Assembly (NCBI GenBank): GCA_947460345.1 | Contig: CANHGM010000004.1 | Location: 60,624-124,623, forward strand | Source of the DNA: Bacteroidota bacterium | Lineage (GTDB): Bacteria; Bacteroidota; Bacteroidia; UKL13-3 | DNA: 64,000 nucleotides | Direction: 5' to 3' | Shown: positions 26,291 through 36,783 of the stretch, in pieces | Position numbering within the stretch: position 1 is the stretch's first letter | Layout of the letters: each line of letters opens with the position of its first letter | Notes under the pieces: model-generated | Database searches by the model: none | The model's input: only the letters and a program-made list of their open reading frames with translations | Told to the model about the DNA's origin: nothing | Translations under genes and position numbers: made by a program

Positions 26291-27001
26291 ATGAAATTAT
26301 CAAAAATACTTTTAGCATTAACCATCACTATTGGTTTAGCATCATGCAATAATACTGAAACCAAAACCAGTTCTATAGAGCTTGATAAAAAAATATATAC
26401 CCAAGCCATCAATTTAGGCGATTTTACTACGGCAGCTCAAGCTATTCATTCTATTTTGGCTAAAGACTCAACGCAAAAAGGTTATTTAGACACGCTTGTG
26501 AATGTGTATTACTCAGCACATATGTATATGCAAACGTTGAAAGCATGTGAAAAATGGAACAGTATGTACCCTGCAACCGAAAACATTTTAAGGATTAAAG
26601 GTTCAAGTTTCGAAATTATTGGTGCAGTAGATAGTGCATACGAGGCATATGACAAACTGTATTTAATGGCTCCTAAAACTAAACATTTATTTAAAGTTGC
26701 TTTGTATGAATTGTTGATGGGTAAAGAAAAAGGTTTTGAAAAATTAAGTAAAGTGAGAGAAGCTAAAGATTTAGCAACTGACAGTGTAGAGATATTTTGG
26801 CAAGAACAAAACTATATGCAGTTTGTAAAACTAAATGCGGCTTTGGCATGGTTGGATGTAGCCATGTTAACTAAAAGTGGCAATATTGCCGGAGCTAAAA
26901 AAGGTTTAGAAGAAGCAGTTAGATTAGACCCTAACTTTGAAATGGCTAGGTATTATGTTGACAATTTGAACAAGCAAGCTCAAGGCCAACCAAGAAGATA
27001 A
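26291..27001 (+). CDS. TPR-containing lipoprotein
   Basis: A 236-residue protein with a lipoprotein signal peptide (lipobox LASC, Cys19). The mature part consists of helix pairs with TPR-like spacing (about 40-160) and a final helix pair LEEAVRLDPNFEMARYYVDNL that is a clear TPR. It is likely an outer-membrane or periplasmic scaffold. It precedes the phosphatase gene by 54 bp, which has its own -7 element. Confidence 0.75.
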   Translation: MKLSKILLALTITIGLASCNNTETKTSSIELDKKIYTQAINLGDFTTAAQAIHSILAKDSTQKGYLDTLVNVYYSAHMYMQTLKACEKWNSMYPATENILRIKGSSFEIIGAVDSAYEAYDKLYLMAPKTKHLFKVALYELLMGKEKGFEKLSKVREAKDLATDSVEIFWQEQNYMQFVKLNAALAWLDVAMLTKSGNIAGAKKGLEEAVRLDPNFEMARYYVDNLNKQAQGQPRR

Positions 27002-27041
27002 GCTATTCTATTTTTCATTCACAATAGTGATTGAAAGTCCA

Positions 27042-27049
27042 TATTTTTG
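27042..27049 (+). promoter_or_regulatory. Bacteroidota -7 element for the phosphatase gene
   Basis: Exact TATTTTTG, ending 6 nt before the ATG at 27056; a very short or absent 5' UTR is implied. Confidence 0.45.
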
Positions 27050-27055
27050 CGGTGC

Positions 27056-28675
27056 ATGAAAAAAGCATCGTTTTTACTCCTATATTGTTTAATTCTAAAT
27101 ACGCTAACAGCTCAGAAACCTAAGTTAGTTGTGGGTATTGTGATTGACCAAATGCGATACGACTATCTTGAAAAATTTAAATCGGGTTTTGGAAAAGGTG
27201 GGTTTAATAGATTGCTTTCTCAAGGCAGAAATTATTCTCAATGCCATATCAACTACTTTCCTACCTATACTGCACCTGGTCATGCGAGTATATATACAGG
27301 CACCACACCTGCTGTTCATGGTATTGTAGCCAATGAATGGTTCGAACGCAAAACCAACGATACTATGTATTGCGTTTCTGATAACAGTGTGCAAACTATT
27401 GGAAGTACTACATCTGCGGGTATGATGAGCCCTAAGAATTTATACAGCACCACCATGACAGACCAACTAAAGCTGTCAACCAATTTTAAAGGGAAAGTAG
27501 TTTCTATTTGTATTAAAGACAGGGGAAGTATTTTGCCTGGTGGTCACCATCCTGACGAGTGCTATTGGTTTGACAATAAAGTAGGCAAGTGGATTACCAG
27601 TACATATTATGCACAAGAGTTGCCTTCATGGGTTCAAAATTTCAACAACAAAAACTTACCTGAAGTTTTAATCAATCAAACTTGGAATACTTTTTTTCCT
27701 ATATCAAAATATACCCAGTCCACAGCTGATGATGTGCCTTATGAGTCGCCGCTAACAAAGAAAGAATTAAAACCTGTATTCCCGCATCGCTTGTCTGAAA
27801 TTAGAGAGAATAATGAATATGGCTTGTTGTTAAAAACACCATTCGGAAATACCTTAACCCGTTTGATGGTGCAAGATGCTTTAAAAAATATAGACCTAGG
27901 AAAAGATACCATTACCGATTTTTTGGCAGTGAGTTTTTCTTCTACCGATTATGTTGGGCATCATTTTGGGATAAATGCCATAGAGCTTGAAGATACTTAT
28001 TACAGACTCGATAGGGAGTTAGATAGTCTGTTTCAGTCATTAGATAAATCAGTTGGGAAAGATAATTATATAGTGTTTTTAACGGCTGACCATGGTTGTG
28101 CTCACAATCCTCAATACTTAATCGATAACCATATGAACGCTGGTTTCTTCAAAGAACATCAGATGTTGGATAGTTTGAATCAAGTTTTGGATAAAACTTA
28201 CAAGCAAGAGAAGTTGATTAAGTATGTCGAGAATCAGCAAATATATTTAGATGATGCATTGATTGCTAGTGCCAATTTGAATAAAGAATCTATTATACAA
28301 ACCATTTCGGAGGCTATCAAATATTTCGAAGGAATAGAAGGGATAGTCACAGCCAATCAAATTATCAATAATCAAATTTTGGGAGCTTTGTTTGATACAC
28401 ATTATCAAAAGGGATTTAGAAAAGAAAGATGTGGTGATATATATTATAAATTATTGCCCGGATGGATGATTATGCCAAGACCTACAGGCACCACTCATGG
28501 TTCGCCGTATGATTATGATACGCATATCCCATTTTTGTTGATGGGGCCACAAGTAAAAGCAGGTGTTGATGGACAGTCTGTAAATATTACCGACATAGCA
28601 CCAACTATATGCAATTTGCTCGGAATACAGTTGCCTGATGGATGCACTGGAAAGAATGTTTACGATAAAAAATAA
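27056..28675 (+). CDS. PafA-type alkaline phosphatase (alkaline phosphatase superfamily)
   Basis: A 539-residue exported phosphomonoesterase/phosphodiesterase. The signal peptide is about 1-19. Metal-binding Asp lies in GIVIDQMRYDYL; the nucleophile motif PTYTAPGHASIYTG is at about 69-82; NEWF and the pair Lys-x-Arg in CIKDRGSILPGGH correspond to the Asn, Lys and Arg that bind phosphate in PafA. Later metal ligands are TADHG and the THGSPYDYD motif. PafA enzymes work in the periplasm and act on many phosphomonoesters, often without phosphate regulation. ATG at 27056 is preferred over an upstream TTG. argS follows after 17 bp. Confidence 0.85.
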   Translation: MKKASFLLLYCLILNTLTAQKPKLVVGIVIDQMRYDYLEKFKSGFGKGGFNRLLSQGRNYSQCHINYFPTYTAPGHASIYTGTTPAVHGIVANEWFERKTNDTMYCVSDNSVQTIGSTTSAGMMSPKNLYSTTMTDQLKLSTNFKGKVVSICIKDRGSILPGGHHPDECYWFDNKVGKWITSTYYAQELPSWVQNFNNKNLPEVLINQTWNTFFPISKYTQSTADDVPYESPLTKKELKPVFPHRLSEIRENNEYGLLLKTPFGNTLTRLMVQDALKNIDLGKDTITDFLAVSFSSTDYVGHHFGINAIELEDTYYRLDRELDSLFQSLDKSVGKDNYIVFLTADHGCAHNPQYLIDNHMNAGFFKEHQMLDSLNQVLDKTYKQEKLIKYVENQQIYLDDALIASANLNKESIIQTISEAIKYFEGIEGIVTANQIINNQILGALFDTHYQKGFRKERCGDIYYKLLPGWMIMPRPTGTTHGSPYDYDTHIPFLLMGPQVKAGVDGQSVNITDIAPTICNLLGIQLPDGCTGKNVYDKK

Positions 28676-28692
28676 TAGATTGATATATAAAA

Positions 28693-30459
28693 ATGGAAGA
28701 AAAAATAATTGAATTGATAAGTGCGGGATTAAAAGACCTATATCAAATAACTGATGTTGCTATAAAAATTGAAGATACCAAAAAAGAGTTTGAAGGTGAT
28801 TATACATTTGTTGTATTTCCATATACAAGGATAACAAAATTAGGACCTGAACAAACTGCTGATGCATTAGGTAAATATATACTTGAACATAGCAAAGATA
28901 TTTCATCATATAATGTAGTAAAAGGTTTTTTAAACTTAGTGATTGCAGACCATATATGGAATGCCTTTTTACATGAGCAGTTTAGCAATGTTTCTTATGG
29001 TAAAACCCAATTTGGGAAAGGCAAAAAAGTAATGGTTGAATATTCTTCACCTAACACCAACAAACCATTGCATTTAGGACATGTTAGAAATAACTTGTTG
29101 GGTTGGAGTATATCTGAAATAATGAAGTTTAATGGATACGACGTTGTTAAAGTAAACCTAATTAATGATAGAGGTATACATATATGCAAAAGTATGTTGG
29201 CATGGATAAAAACAGGCAATGGCGAAACACCAGATTCTTCAGGACTCAAAGGGGATAAATTGGTAGGAAAATATTATGTTGCTTTTAATGAATTGATGAA
29301 AGCCGAAGTAGCTCAATTAGTGGCTAGTGGCATCAGTCAAGAAGAGGCCGAGAAACAAGCTCCTATATTAAAAGAAGCCCAAGAGATGTTGTTAAAATGG
29401 GAAGCTGGCGACGAAGAAACCATGCATATATGGGAAATGATGAACGAATGGGTATATGCTGGTTTTGAATTGACATATAAAAGATTAGGCTGTGATTTTG
29501 ATAGATATTATTACGAATCAAACACCTATTTATTAGGCAAAAAAGCTGTAGATGTTGGCCTGTCAAAAAACATATTTTATAAGAAAGATGATGGCAGTGT
29601 TTGGATAGATTTAACGGCTGATGGCTTAGACCAAAAATTGCTACTCAGAGCTGACGGCACTTCTGTATATATGACACAAGATATTGGAACTGCAATGATG
29701 AAATACGATGATGAACATTGTGAGAAATCAGTATATGTGGTGGGTAACGAGCAAGAGTATCACTTCAAAGTTTTAAAACTAATATTAGAAAAACTAGAAG
29801 TAGGCAATGCCTCCGGCTTGTATCATTTAAGTTATGGTATGGTAGAATTGCCAACCGGAAAACTAAAAAGTAGGGAAGGCAAAACGGTTGATGCTGATGA
29901 GTTGATTGAAGAAATGTATGAGTCGGCCAAGTTTAAAACCAATGAACTTGGTAAAACAGAAGGATTAGAAGAAGCCGAACTTCATCACTTATATGAGACC
30001 ATTGGACTAAGTGCTTTAAAGTATTTTATATTAAAAATTGACCCTACCCGTAAAATGGTATTTAACCCTGAAGAAAGTATTGAGCTTCAAGGAAACACGG
30101 GGCCTTTTATTCAATATACCTATGCAAGAATCAAATCTGTATTGAGGGGTTATAACCAACAAATAAACTATTCTGTTTCTGAGTTGTTTTTATTAAAACC
30201 AGAAAAAGATTTGTTAGTGCTTTTATATAAGTTTGAGCAAGCAGTAAAAGAAGCATCATTAGTGATGAGTCCGGCGGTGATTGCCAATTATATATATGAA
30301 GTAGCTCAATCATATAATCATTTTTATCATGAGTGTTCTATATTGCGTGAAGAGAATGAACAGGTTAAACAAAGAAGATTGGCCATGTCTCAGTTGGCAG
30401 CCAATACCATCAAAAATGCTTTGCATCTGTTAGGTATAGGAACAGTAGAAAGAATGTAA
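28693..30459 (+). CDS. argS: Arginyl-tRNA synthetase
   Basis: A 588-residue class I synthetase. It has an N-terminal Arg-tRNA D-loop domain (about 1-90), the HIGH motif in SSPNTNKPLHLGHVRNN, the KMSKS-equivalent KLKSREGKTVDADEL, and a DALR-type anticodon domain ending LHLLGIGTVERM. Length is normal. It lies between the phosphatase gene and ribBA, all in one orientation. Confidence 0.97.
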   Translation: MEEKIIELISAGLKDLYQITDVAIKIEDTKKEFEGDYTFVVFPYTRITKLGPEQTADALGKYILEHSKDISSYNVVKGFLNLVIADHIWNAFLHEQFSNVSYGKTQFGKGKKVMVEYSSPNTNKPLHLGHVRNNLLGWSISEIMKFNGYDVVKVNLINDRGIHICKSMLAWIKTGNGETPDSSGLKGDKLVGKYYVAFNELMKAEVAQLVASGISQEEAEKQAPILKEAQEMLLKWEAGDEETMHIWEMMNEWVYAGFELTYKRLGCDFDRYYYESNTYLLGKKAVDVGLSKNIFYKKDDGSVWIDLTADGLDQKLLLRADGTSVYMTQDIGTAMMKYDDEHCEKSVYVVGNEQEYHFKVLKLILEKLEVGNASGLYHLSYGMVELPTGKLKSREGKTVDADELIEEMYESAKFKTNELGKTEGLEEAELHHLYETIGLSALKYFILKIDPTRKMVFNPEESIELQGNTGPFIQYTYARIKSVLRGYNQQINYSVSELFLLKPEKDLLVLLYKFEQAVKEASLVMSPAVIANYIYEVAQSYNHFYHECSILREENEQVKQRRLAMSQLAANTIKNALHLLGIGTVERM

Positions 30460-30483
30460 ACGTTTATTTAAATATATATATAT

Positions 30484-31686
30484 ATGTTAGACACCATCGA
30501 ATCAGCAATTGAAGATATAAAACTAGGAAAATGCATCATAGTTGTAGATGATGAAGATAGAGAGAATGAAGGTGATTTTTTATGTGCGGCAAGACATGCT
30601 ACACCTGAGATGATCAACTTTATGAGCAAAGAGGGCAGAGGACTTATATGTGCTCCTTTGGTCGAGAAAAGATGCGAAGAGTTAAATTTAAATTTGATGG
30701 TGGGAAATAACACCACTTCACACGGGACACCCTTTACAGTTTCTGTTGATTTGCTTGGCAAAGGATGCACTACAGGTATTTCGGCAAGCGATAGATCTAA
30801 AACTGTATTGGCATTGATAGACCCACACACCAAGCCTGAAGAGTTAGGCAGACCAGGACATATATTCCCATTAAAAGCCCAAACAGAAGGGGTGCTTCGA
30901 AGAGCTGGTCATACCGAGGCTGCTATTGATTTTTCGCGATTGGCAGGGTTTGAGTCGGCAGGGGTTATATGTGAAATAATGAAAGAAGATGGCGAAATGG
31001 CTAGGTTGCCCGAGTTGATTGAAGTAGCAAAAAAACACCAATTGAAATTAGTATCCATCAAAGATTTAATAGCCTATAGATTAAGAGTTGAATCGTTGGT
31101 GAGAAGAGAAATATCAGTGAGAATGCCTACCCGTCATGGCGATTTTGATTTGATAGCTTATAAGCAAAATGAAACCGGCCAAGAACATATGGCTTTGGTC
31201 AAAGGCACTTGGGGCGAGGAGGAACCAGTATTGGTGAGGGTGCATTCAAGTTGTGTGACTGGCGATATATTTCACTCTATGCGTTGCGACTGTGGCGAGC
31301 AATTGTCTAACGCCATGGAAATGGTTGAGAAAGCAGGCAAAGGGGTTATATTATATATCAATCAAGAAGGTCGTGGCATAGGTTTATTAAACAAGCTTAA
31401 AGCATATAAATTGCAAGAACAAGGCGTTGATACCGTAGATGCCAATCTACAATTGGGTTTCAAAATGGACGAAAGAGACTACGGCGTTGGGGCTCAAATT
31501 TTAAGAGATTTAGGGATAAAGAAAATGAAACTTATTACCAATAATCCAACTAAACGTGCAGCTATTTCAGGCTATGGTTTAGAGGTGGTAGATAATGTGC
31601 CTTTGCAAATTGTTTCAAATGAGCACAACGAGTTTTACTTGCAAACCAAGCGAGATAAGATGGGTCACGAATTAAACGAATTATAA
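30484..31686 (+). CDS. ribBA: Bifunctional DHBP synthase / GTP cyclohydrolase II
   Basis: A 400-residue fusion for the two entry steps of riboflavin synthesis. The N-terminal half (about 1-200) is 3,4-dihydroxy-2-butanone-4-phosphate synthase, with [11 protein letters not shown] and GHTEAAIDF. The C-terminal half is GTP cyclohydrolase II, with zinc ligands in [26 protein letters not shown] and [15 protein letters not shown]. There is only a 24-bp AT-rich gap upstream, so no FMN riboswitch fits. The other rib gene in the window is ribE at 40210. Confidence 0.96.
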   Translation: MLDTIESAIEDIKLGKCIIVVDDEDRENEGDFLCAARHATPEMINFMSKEGRGLICAPLVEKRCEELNLNLMVGNNTTSHGTPFTVSVDLLGKGCTTGISASDRSKTVLALIDPHTKPEELGRPGHIFPLKAQTEGVLRRAGHTEAAIDFSRLAGFESAGVICEIMKEDGEMARLPELIEVAKKHQLKLVSIKDLIAYRLRVESLVRREISVRMPTRHGDFDLIAYKQNETGQEHMALVKGTWGEEEPVLVRVHSSCVTGDIFHSMRCDCGEQLSNAMEMVEKAGKGVILYINQEGRGIGLLNKLKAYKLQEQGVDTVDANLQLGFKMDERDYGVGAQILRDLGIKKMKLITNNPTKRAAISGYGLEVVDNVPLQIVSNEHNEFYLQTKRDKMGHELNEL

Positions 31687-31692
31687 TCTGAT

Positions 31693-32835
31693 ATGTCTTC
31701 AAAAAAACTATTAATAGTAAGTGACTCACCTATGTGGCAAAAGCCAGAAGGGGTGGTGGTGTTTGAACCTACTTTACGCGAAGTAGAATTGCTTACGCAG
31801 GTTTTTGATGAAATTACTTGGATAGGGTTTGCTAACCCATCTATGAAAGATGCCAACAGCAGAACAGATAGAACAGGAAAAATTAAATTTCATTTACTCT
31901 CCTTACAAGGGGGCAGCGGCTTGGTGAATAAAGCCAAACAAATACTTTATTTGTTTCAATATTTTTGGGTGATATATAAGTATTTGAGAAAAGCAGATTA
32001 TGTCCACACCAGAGCTCCATCTATTCCTGCCTTAATGGTTATATATATATCATTATACGATAAGAGTAGAAAATACTGGCACAAGTATGCGGGCAATTGG
32101 ATGCAAGAAAACGCACCTAAAAGTTATGCTTTGCAAAAAAGGTTGATGTTGAAAGCAGTGAATTCTAAAGTAACTGTAAATGGGTTTTGGGACAACCAGC
32201 CGCCACATATATTGGCATTCGAAAATCCATGTTTTACTGCAGACGAGTTGAAGCATGCCTTTGAAATTGCCTCTAAAAAAACATATACTGAAAAGTTGAA
32301 ATTGCTTTTTGTGGGAAGGATAGAAACAGAAAAAGGAATAGGCAGGGTGATAGATGCTATAAATATGATGAACGAAGAGGAGTTGTCGCATATACACTCT
32401 ATAAAATTTGTAGGGAAAGGGAAAGATTGGGATATGATGCAAGAGAAAGCTAAAACTTTAAATATCCCATATATATTCACCGGAGCTTTAAGCAGAGAAT
32501 TGCTTGAAATAGAGTATGCTGAAAGCCATATATTTTTGTTGCCATCTAATGCTTCTGAAGGTTTTCCAAAAGTGATTGCAGAGTCTGCTGCATTTGGGTG
32601 TTTACAATGCGTGTCATCTGTTTCATCGGTTACTTTTTATGTGCATCACATGCAAAATGGTGTGGTATTTAAAGATATATATCCAGCATCAATAAAAGAA
32701 TCTTTGATATCTATTTTTAAAGATAGAAATACCTTAGAGAAAATAGCCAAAGAAGGTGTAAAGATGGCTGATGTATATACGTATGAAAGGTATAACGAAC
32801 GGATAGTGAATGAGGTGTTTGAATTAAACAAATAA
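31693..32835 (+). CDS. Glycosyltransferase, GT4-like
   Basis: A 380-residue GT-B transferase. The C-terminal domain shows KLLFVGRIETEKGIGRVIDA, KFVGKGKDWDMM and the E-x7-E pattern in SEGFPKVIAESAAFG. The N-terminal acceptor domain includes KADYVHTRAPSIPALMV. The likely role is in cell-surface polysaccharide synthesis; the sugar is unknown. It lies 6 bp after ribBA and 5 bp before the Rossmann gene. Confidence 0.85.
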   Translation: MSSKKLLIVSDSPMWQKPEGVVVFEPTLREVELLTQVFDEITWIGFANPSMKDANSRTDRTGKIKFHLLSLQGGSGLVNKAKQILYLFQYFWVIYKYLRKADYVHTRAPSIPALMVIYISLYDKSRKYWHKYAGNWMQENAPKSYALQKRLMLKAVNSKVTVNGFWDNQPPHILAFENPCFTADELKHAFEIASKKTYTEKLKLLFVGRIETEKGIGRVIDAINMMNEEELSHIHSIKFVGKGKDWDMMQEKAKTLNIPYIFTGALSRELLEIEYAESHIFLLPSNASEGFPKVIAESAAFGCLQCVSSVSSVTFYVHHMQNGVVFKDIYPASIKESLISIFKDRNTLEKIAKEGVKMADVYTYERYNERIVNEVFELNK

Positions 32836-32840
32836 AAAAA

Positions 32841-33497
32841 ATGAATGCATTAATAGCAGGAGCCACGGGCCTTTGTGGTAGTGAGTTGTTAGAAATATTG
32901 AGCAAAACAGTTACGTTTTCTCGGGTATATATATTGGTCAGAAAAAAACTACCGAACCTGCCTGCTAAAGTAATTCAACTCGAAACTGATTATAGCAACC
33001 TAGATGCATTGCTGAAGCCAATAGAAATAGATTATATATATTGTTGCCTAGGTACTACCATTAAAAAAGCAGGTAGTCAAGAAGCATTTAATTTAGTGGA
33101 TAATATATATGTTCAACAATTGGCTGATATAGCTGAGCAAAAAAAAGTTACTTATTTTGGTGTCATTTCTGCCATGGGGGCCAGTTCAAAATCAAGTATA
33201 TTTTATTCTAAAGTGAAAGGATTGATGGAAGAAGCGGTAATAGCTAAACACATCAAACACATCAGTATATATAGACCTTCATTACTGCTTGGCAACAGAA
33301 AAGAAAAAAGACTAGGCGAAAAAATTAGTATCATCCTTATGTATATACTTTCACCAATCATGGCTTTGTTTTTTAGGTCTTACCAAGCTATTCAAGCCAA
33401 AACAGTGGCTCAGGCTATTTACAAAGAAAGCATCAAGGCTACGCCTCAAAAATATACATATACCAATAAACAACTATTTGATTTAGCTAAATTATGA
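32841..33497 (+). CDS. NAD(P)-binding Rossmann protein (HTATIP2/NmrA-like)
   Basis: A 218-residue short-chain dehydrogenase-like protein. It has the dinucleotide site MNALIAGATGLCGSELLEIL, then CCLGTTIKKAGSQEAF and YRPSLLLGNRKEKRLGE, typical of the HTATIP2/YbjT-like atypical SDR group. Substrate is unknown. It overlaps mazG by up to 4 bp (ATGATGA). Confidence 0.8.
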   Translation: MNALIAGATGLCGSELLEILSKTVTFSRVYILVRKKLPNLPAKVIQLETDYSNLDALLKPIEIDYIYCCLGTTIKKAGSQEAFNLVDNIYVQQLADIAEQKKVTYFGVISAMGASSKSSIFYSKVKGLMEEAVIAKHIKHISIYRPSLLLGNRKEKRLGEKISIILMYILSPIMALFFRSYQAIQAKTVAQAIYKESIKATPQKYTYTNKQLFDLAKL

Positions 33498-34270
33498 TGA
33501 ATACACTCGAGCAAAAAAAAGAAGCTTTCGCAAGGTTGTTGACTATTTTAGATGAGCTCAGAACCCAATGTCCCTGGGATATAAAACAAAACATGCAATC
33601 GCTTAGGCATCTTACTATTGAAGAAGTTTATGAATTGGCCGATGGTATCATTAAAGAAGACTTACAAGAAATAAAAAAAGAATTGGGAGATGTTTTGTTG
33701 CATATACTTTTTTATGCCAGAATAGGAAGTGAAACCAATGATTTTGATATTGCTGATGTTATACATGCTCAATGTGAAAAACTGATTAGCAGGCATCCAC
33801 ATATATATGGTGATGTGAAAGTGGAAAATGAAGAAGAAGTGAGAAAAAACTGGGAACAACTAAAACTAAAAGAGGGTAACAAAAGTGTGTTATCTGGCGT
33901 GCCCAACTCTATGCCTTCTATGATAAAAGCCATGCGTATGCAAGAGAAAGCTGCACAAGTAGGGTTTGACTGGCCAAGTGGTAAAGAAGTGTTTGCTAAA
34001 ATTGAAGAAGAAATAGAAGAGTTTAAAATAGAAGTTGAGCAAGGCGACCACGAACAGATGGAAAAAGAAATGGGAGATGTTTTGTTCAGTCTTATTAATT
34101 ATTGCAGACATTTGGGAATAAACCCTGAAAGTGCTCTTGAAAAAACGAATGTGAAATTCAGAAAAAGGTTTATGTATATAGAAGAACAAGCCCAAGCTCA
34201 AGGTAAAATAATTACCGATTTGAATTTAGAGCAAATGGATGAGCTTTGGAATGAAGCAAAGTTGATTTAG
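33494..34270 (+). CDS. mazG: Nucleoside triphosphate pyrophosphohydrolase MazG
   Basis: A 258-residue protein with two tandem MazG domains. It has CPWDIKQNMQSLRHLTIEEVYEL at the N-terminus, and metal-binding EExxE/ExxD motifs in each half (KKELGDVLLHILFYARI and EKEMGDVLFSLINYCRHLG). It hydrolyses (d)NTPs to NMP and PPi, clearing aberrant nucleotides. The start may be the ATG at 33494 or the adjacent one at 33497. Confidence 0.94.
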   Translation: MMNTLEQKKEAFARLLTILDELRTQCPWDIKQNMQSLRHLTIEEVYELADGIIKEDLQEIKKELGDVLLHILFYARIGSETNDFDIADVIHAQCEKLISRHPHIYGDVKVENEEEVRKNWEQLKLKEGNKSVLSGVPNSMPSMIKAMRMQEKAAQVGFDWPSGKEVFAKIEEEIEEFKIEVEQGDHEQMEKEMGDVLFSLINYCRHLGINPESALEKTNVKFRKRFMYIEEQAQAQGKIITDLNLEQMDELWNEAKLI

Positions 34271-34419
34271 TGAATGTAATATAAATTTATATATCTAAGT
34301 TTTGATATATGTCTTTAAATTATATTGTATTTTTAGCATTTAAAAAACTGACTAAAATCATCAAGTATTTTCTAAATCATATTTCGAATATAAAATTTCT
34401 GAACTAAACTTGCAGTAAT
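34271..34419. other. AT-rich intergenic gap
   Basis: 149 bp between mazG and the dipeptidase gene. An imperfect -7-like TAAACTTG ends 13 nt before the ATG at 34420. I see no terminator hairpin or RNA gene. Confidence 0.4.
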
Positions 34420-35784
34420 ATGAAAAGTACAGAATTTTTAAACAATAATAAAGACAGATTTTTAGGCGAGTTATTTGAATTGTTGCGTATACCTAGCATC
34501 AGTGCTGATTCAGCTTATAAACATGACGTAGCACAAGCAGCAGATTTTGTAGCTGAAAAACTTCGTGCAGCGGGTGCTGATAAAGTAGAAGTGTGCAAAA
34601 CAGATGGACACCCTATTGTATATGGCGAAAAACTAATTGATTCAAACTTGCCCACTATTTTAGTTTATGGCCACTATGATGTGCAGCCTGCCGTGCCTTT
34701 AGAGCTATGGACAACACCTCCATTTGAGCCCACCATTCGTAATGAACGTATATATGCCCGTGGAGCTTGTGATGATAAAGGACAAATGTATATGCATGTT
34801 AAAGCTTTTGAAGCCATGATGCAAACAGGTACTTTAGCTTGTAATGTGAAGTTTATGATAGAAGGGGAGGAAGAAGCTGGTAGCGGAAATCTTGGGCCAT
34901 TTTGTATTGCCAATAAAGAACGTTTAAAAGCAGATGTAGTCTTAATTTCAGATACATCTATGATTGCAAACGATACGCCATCTATAGATGTTGGGTTAAG
35001 AGGGTTGAGCTATGTAGAAGTTGAGGTTACAGGCCCAAACAAAGATTTACATAGCGGTGTATATGGAGGGGCAGTTGCAAATCCAATCAATGTATTGGCT
35101 AAAATGATTGCAGATATGCACGATGAAAATGGTCATATAACCATTCCTGGATTTTATGATGACATCATCGAACAAACAGATGAAGAAAAAGCGGCTTTAA
35201 ATTCTGCTCCGTTTGATTTAAACGAATATAAAAAAGATTTAGGAATAGATGAAGTATGGGGCGAGAAAGGATATTCAACACTTGAAAGAACGGGCACACG
35301 TCCAACATTAGATTGTAACGGTATATGGGGTGGATATATAGGCGAAGGAAGTAAAACCGTATTGCCTTCAAAAGCATTTGCCAAAATTTCTATGCGTTTG
35401 GTTCCAAATCAAAATAGCGATAAAATCACTGCTTTATTTAAAAGCTATTTTGAAAGTGTGGCTCCTAAATCTGTAAAAGTAGAAGTAAGACCTCACCATG
35501 GTGGCGAGCCAGTATTAACGCCTACCACATCTATTGAATATAAAGCGGCTGAAAAAGCTATGGAAGCTACATTTGGTAAGAAACCAATCCCAACCAGAGG
35601 TGGCGGTTCTATTCCTATCGTTGCATTATTCGAAAAAGAATTGGGACTTAAATCTGTATTGATGGGTTTTGGTCTTGATATAGATGCATTGCACAGTCCT
35701 AATGAAAGCTATGGGTTGTTTAATTATTATAAAGGTATAGAAACTATTCCTTATTTCTTTAAGTACTATGCTGAAATGAAATAG
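34420..35784 (+). CDS. M20-family dipeptidase
   Basis: A 454-residue cytosolic metallopeptidase of the M20A/PepV-CNDP type. Zinc ligands and catalytic residues appear in VYGHYDVQPAVPLELW (His, Asp), ARGACDDKGQ (bridging Asp), EGEEEAGSGN (catalytic and ligand Glu), ISDTSM (Asp) and a final HSPNE (His). The lid dimerisation domain has DLHSGVYGG. It cleaves dipeptides. The gene at 35797 follows after 12 bp. Confidence 0.93.
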   Translation: MKSTEFLNNNKDRFLGELFELLRIPSISADSAYKHDVAQAADFVAEKLRAAGADKVEVCKTDGHPIVYGEKLIDSNLPTILVYGHYDVQPAVPLELWTTPPFEPTIRNERIYARGACDDKGQMYMHVKAFEAMMQTGTLACNVKFMIEGEEEAGSGNLGPFCIANKERLKADVVLISDTSMIANDTPSIDVGLRGLSYVEVEVTGPNKDLHSGVYGGAVANPINVLAKMIADMHDENGHITIPGFYDDIIEQTDEEKAALNSAPFDLNEYKKDLGIDEVWGEKGYSTLERTGTRPTLDCNGIWGGYIGEGSKTVLPSKAFAKISMRLVPNQNSDKITALFKSYFESVAPKSVKVEVRPHHGGEPVLTPTTSIEYKAAEKAMEATFGKKPIPTRGGGSIPIVALFEKELGLKSVLMGFGLDIDALHSPNESYGLFNYYKGIETIPYFFKYYAEMK

Positions 35785-35796
35785 GCTAATATTTAT

Positions 35797-36783
35797 ATGC
35801 CCAAAATACTTATAATCAGACTCTCAAGTATGGGAGATATTATTTTGACTACGCCTGTATTAAGATGTATAAAAGAACAAATACCCCATGCACAGATACA
35901 TTTTCTTGTTAAGCATAAATTTAAAGATGCAATAAATACCAACATTCATATTTCTAAAATATATACATTTAATGGCGACTTACGTAAAGTAACTAATGTG
36001 TTAAGAAAAGAAAAGTATGATATGGTTATTGATCTTCATAACAACATAAGATCTTCATATATTAAAATGAAGTTGGATACTAAGTCATATACTTATAATA
36101 AATCGAATATATATAAATGGTTATATACTACATTTAGAATAAATAAAATGCCAACTACGCATATAGTTGATAGGTATATGGAGGCAGTAAAACCCTTAGG
36201 AGTATTAAATGACCACAAAGGGTTAGATTACCATATCAGAGATAAAGACAAAATAGATATTCAAACATTACCTCCTGAATTTCATCAAGGTTATATATCT
36301 TTTGCCATAGGAGGAACATTTGCCACCAAAAGATTACCCAACCATAAGATAATAAGTATAATAAACAAACTGAATAAACCTGTTGTGTTATTAGGTGGCG
36401 AGGATGACCATGCGCATGCATATGAAATAGAATCAAAGTCAAAAAATAAAGTATATAATGCTTGTGGTAAATACAAACTGGGGCAATCAGCATCCATCAT
36501 TCAGCAATCACTATATGTTATTTCTCATGATACAGGGTTGATGCATATAGCAGCTGCTTTAAACAAACCCATGGTTTCGGTATGGGGCAATACAGTGCCA
36601 GAGTTTGGTATGACACCATTTTATGGAGAATCAACAGTGGCACATGAAATTTTTGAAGTCAAAGGATTAAGTTGTAGGCCATGTAGTAAAATTGGCTTCA
36701 ATTCTTGTCCTAAAAAACATTTTAAGTGTATGGAAAATATTGAAACATCTAAAATAGCAAATCTAATCAATCAAGAATGTTAA
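35797..36783 (+). CDS. Glycosyltransferase family 9 (heptosyltransferase-like)
   Basis: A 328-residue GT-B transferase. Hallmarks are the start ILIIRLSSMGDIILTTPVLR, the domain-linker AIGGTFATKRLP, and the ADP-heptose-site motif SHDTGLMHIAAALNKPMVSV. GT9 enzymes add heptose to the lipopolysaccharide core, though Bacteroidota members may use other sugars. Its 3' end overlaps the M1 aminopeptidase by 7 bp. Confidence 0.9.
   Translation: MPKILIIRLSSMGDIILTTPVLRCIKEQIPHAQIHFLVKHKFKDAINTNIHISKIYTFNGDLRKVTNVLRKEKYDMVIDLHNNIRSSYIKMKLDTKSYTYNKSNIYKWLYTTFRINKMPTTHIVDRYMEAVKPLGVLNDHKGLDYHIRDKDKIDIQTLPPEFHQGYISFAIGGTFATKRLPNHKIISIINKLNKPVVLLGGEDDHAHAYEIESKSKNKVYNACGKYKLGQSASIIQQSLYVISHDTGLMHIAAALNKPMVSVWGNTVPEFGMTPFYGESTVAHEIFEVKGLSCRPCSKIGFNSCPKKHFKCMENIETSKIANLINQEC

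Noticed and set aside
30460..30483. FMN riboswitch before ribBA
   Set aside because: The gap is only 24 bp and consists of AT repeats; no RFN element can fit.
32053..32480. Antisense ORFs in the glycosyltransferase gene at 31693
   Set aside because: They are frame shadows of a well-conserved GT4 gene; products are Phe/His-rich without promoters.
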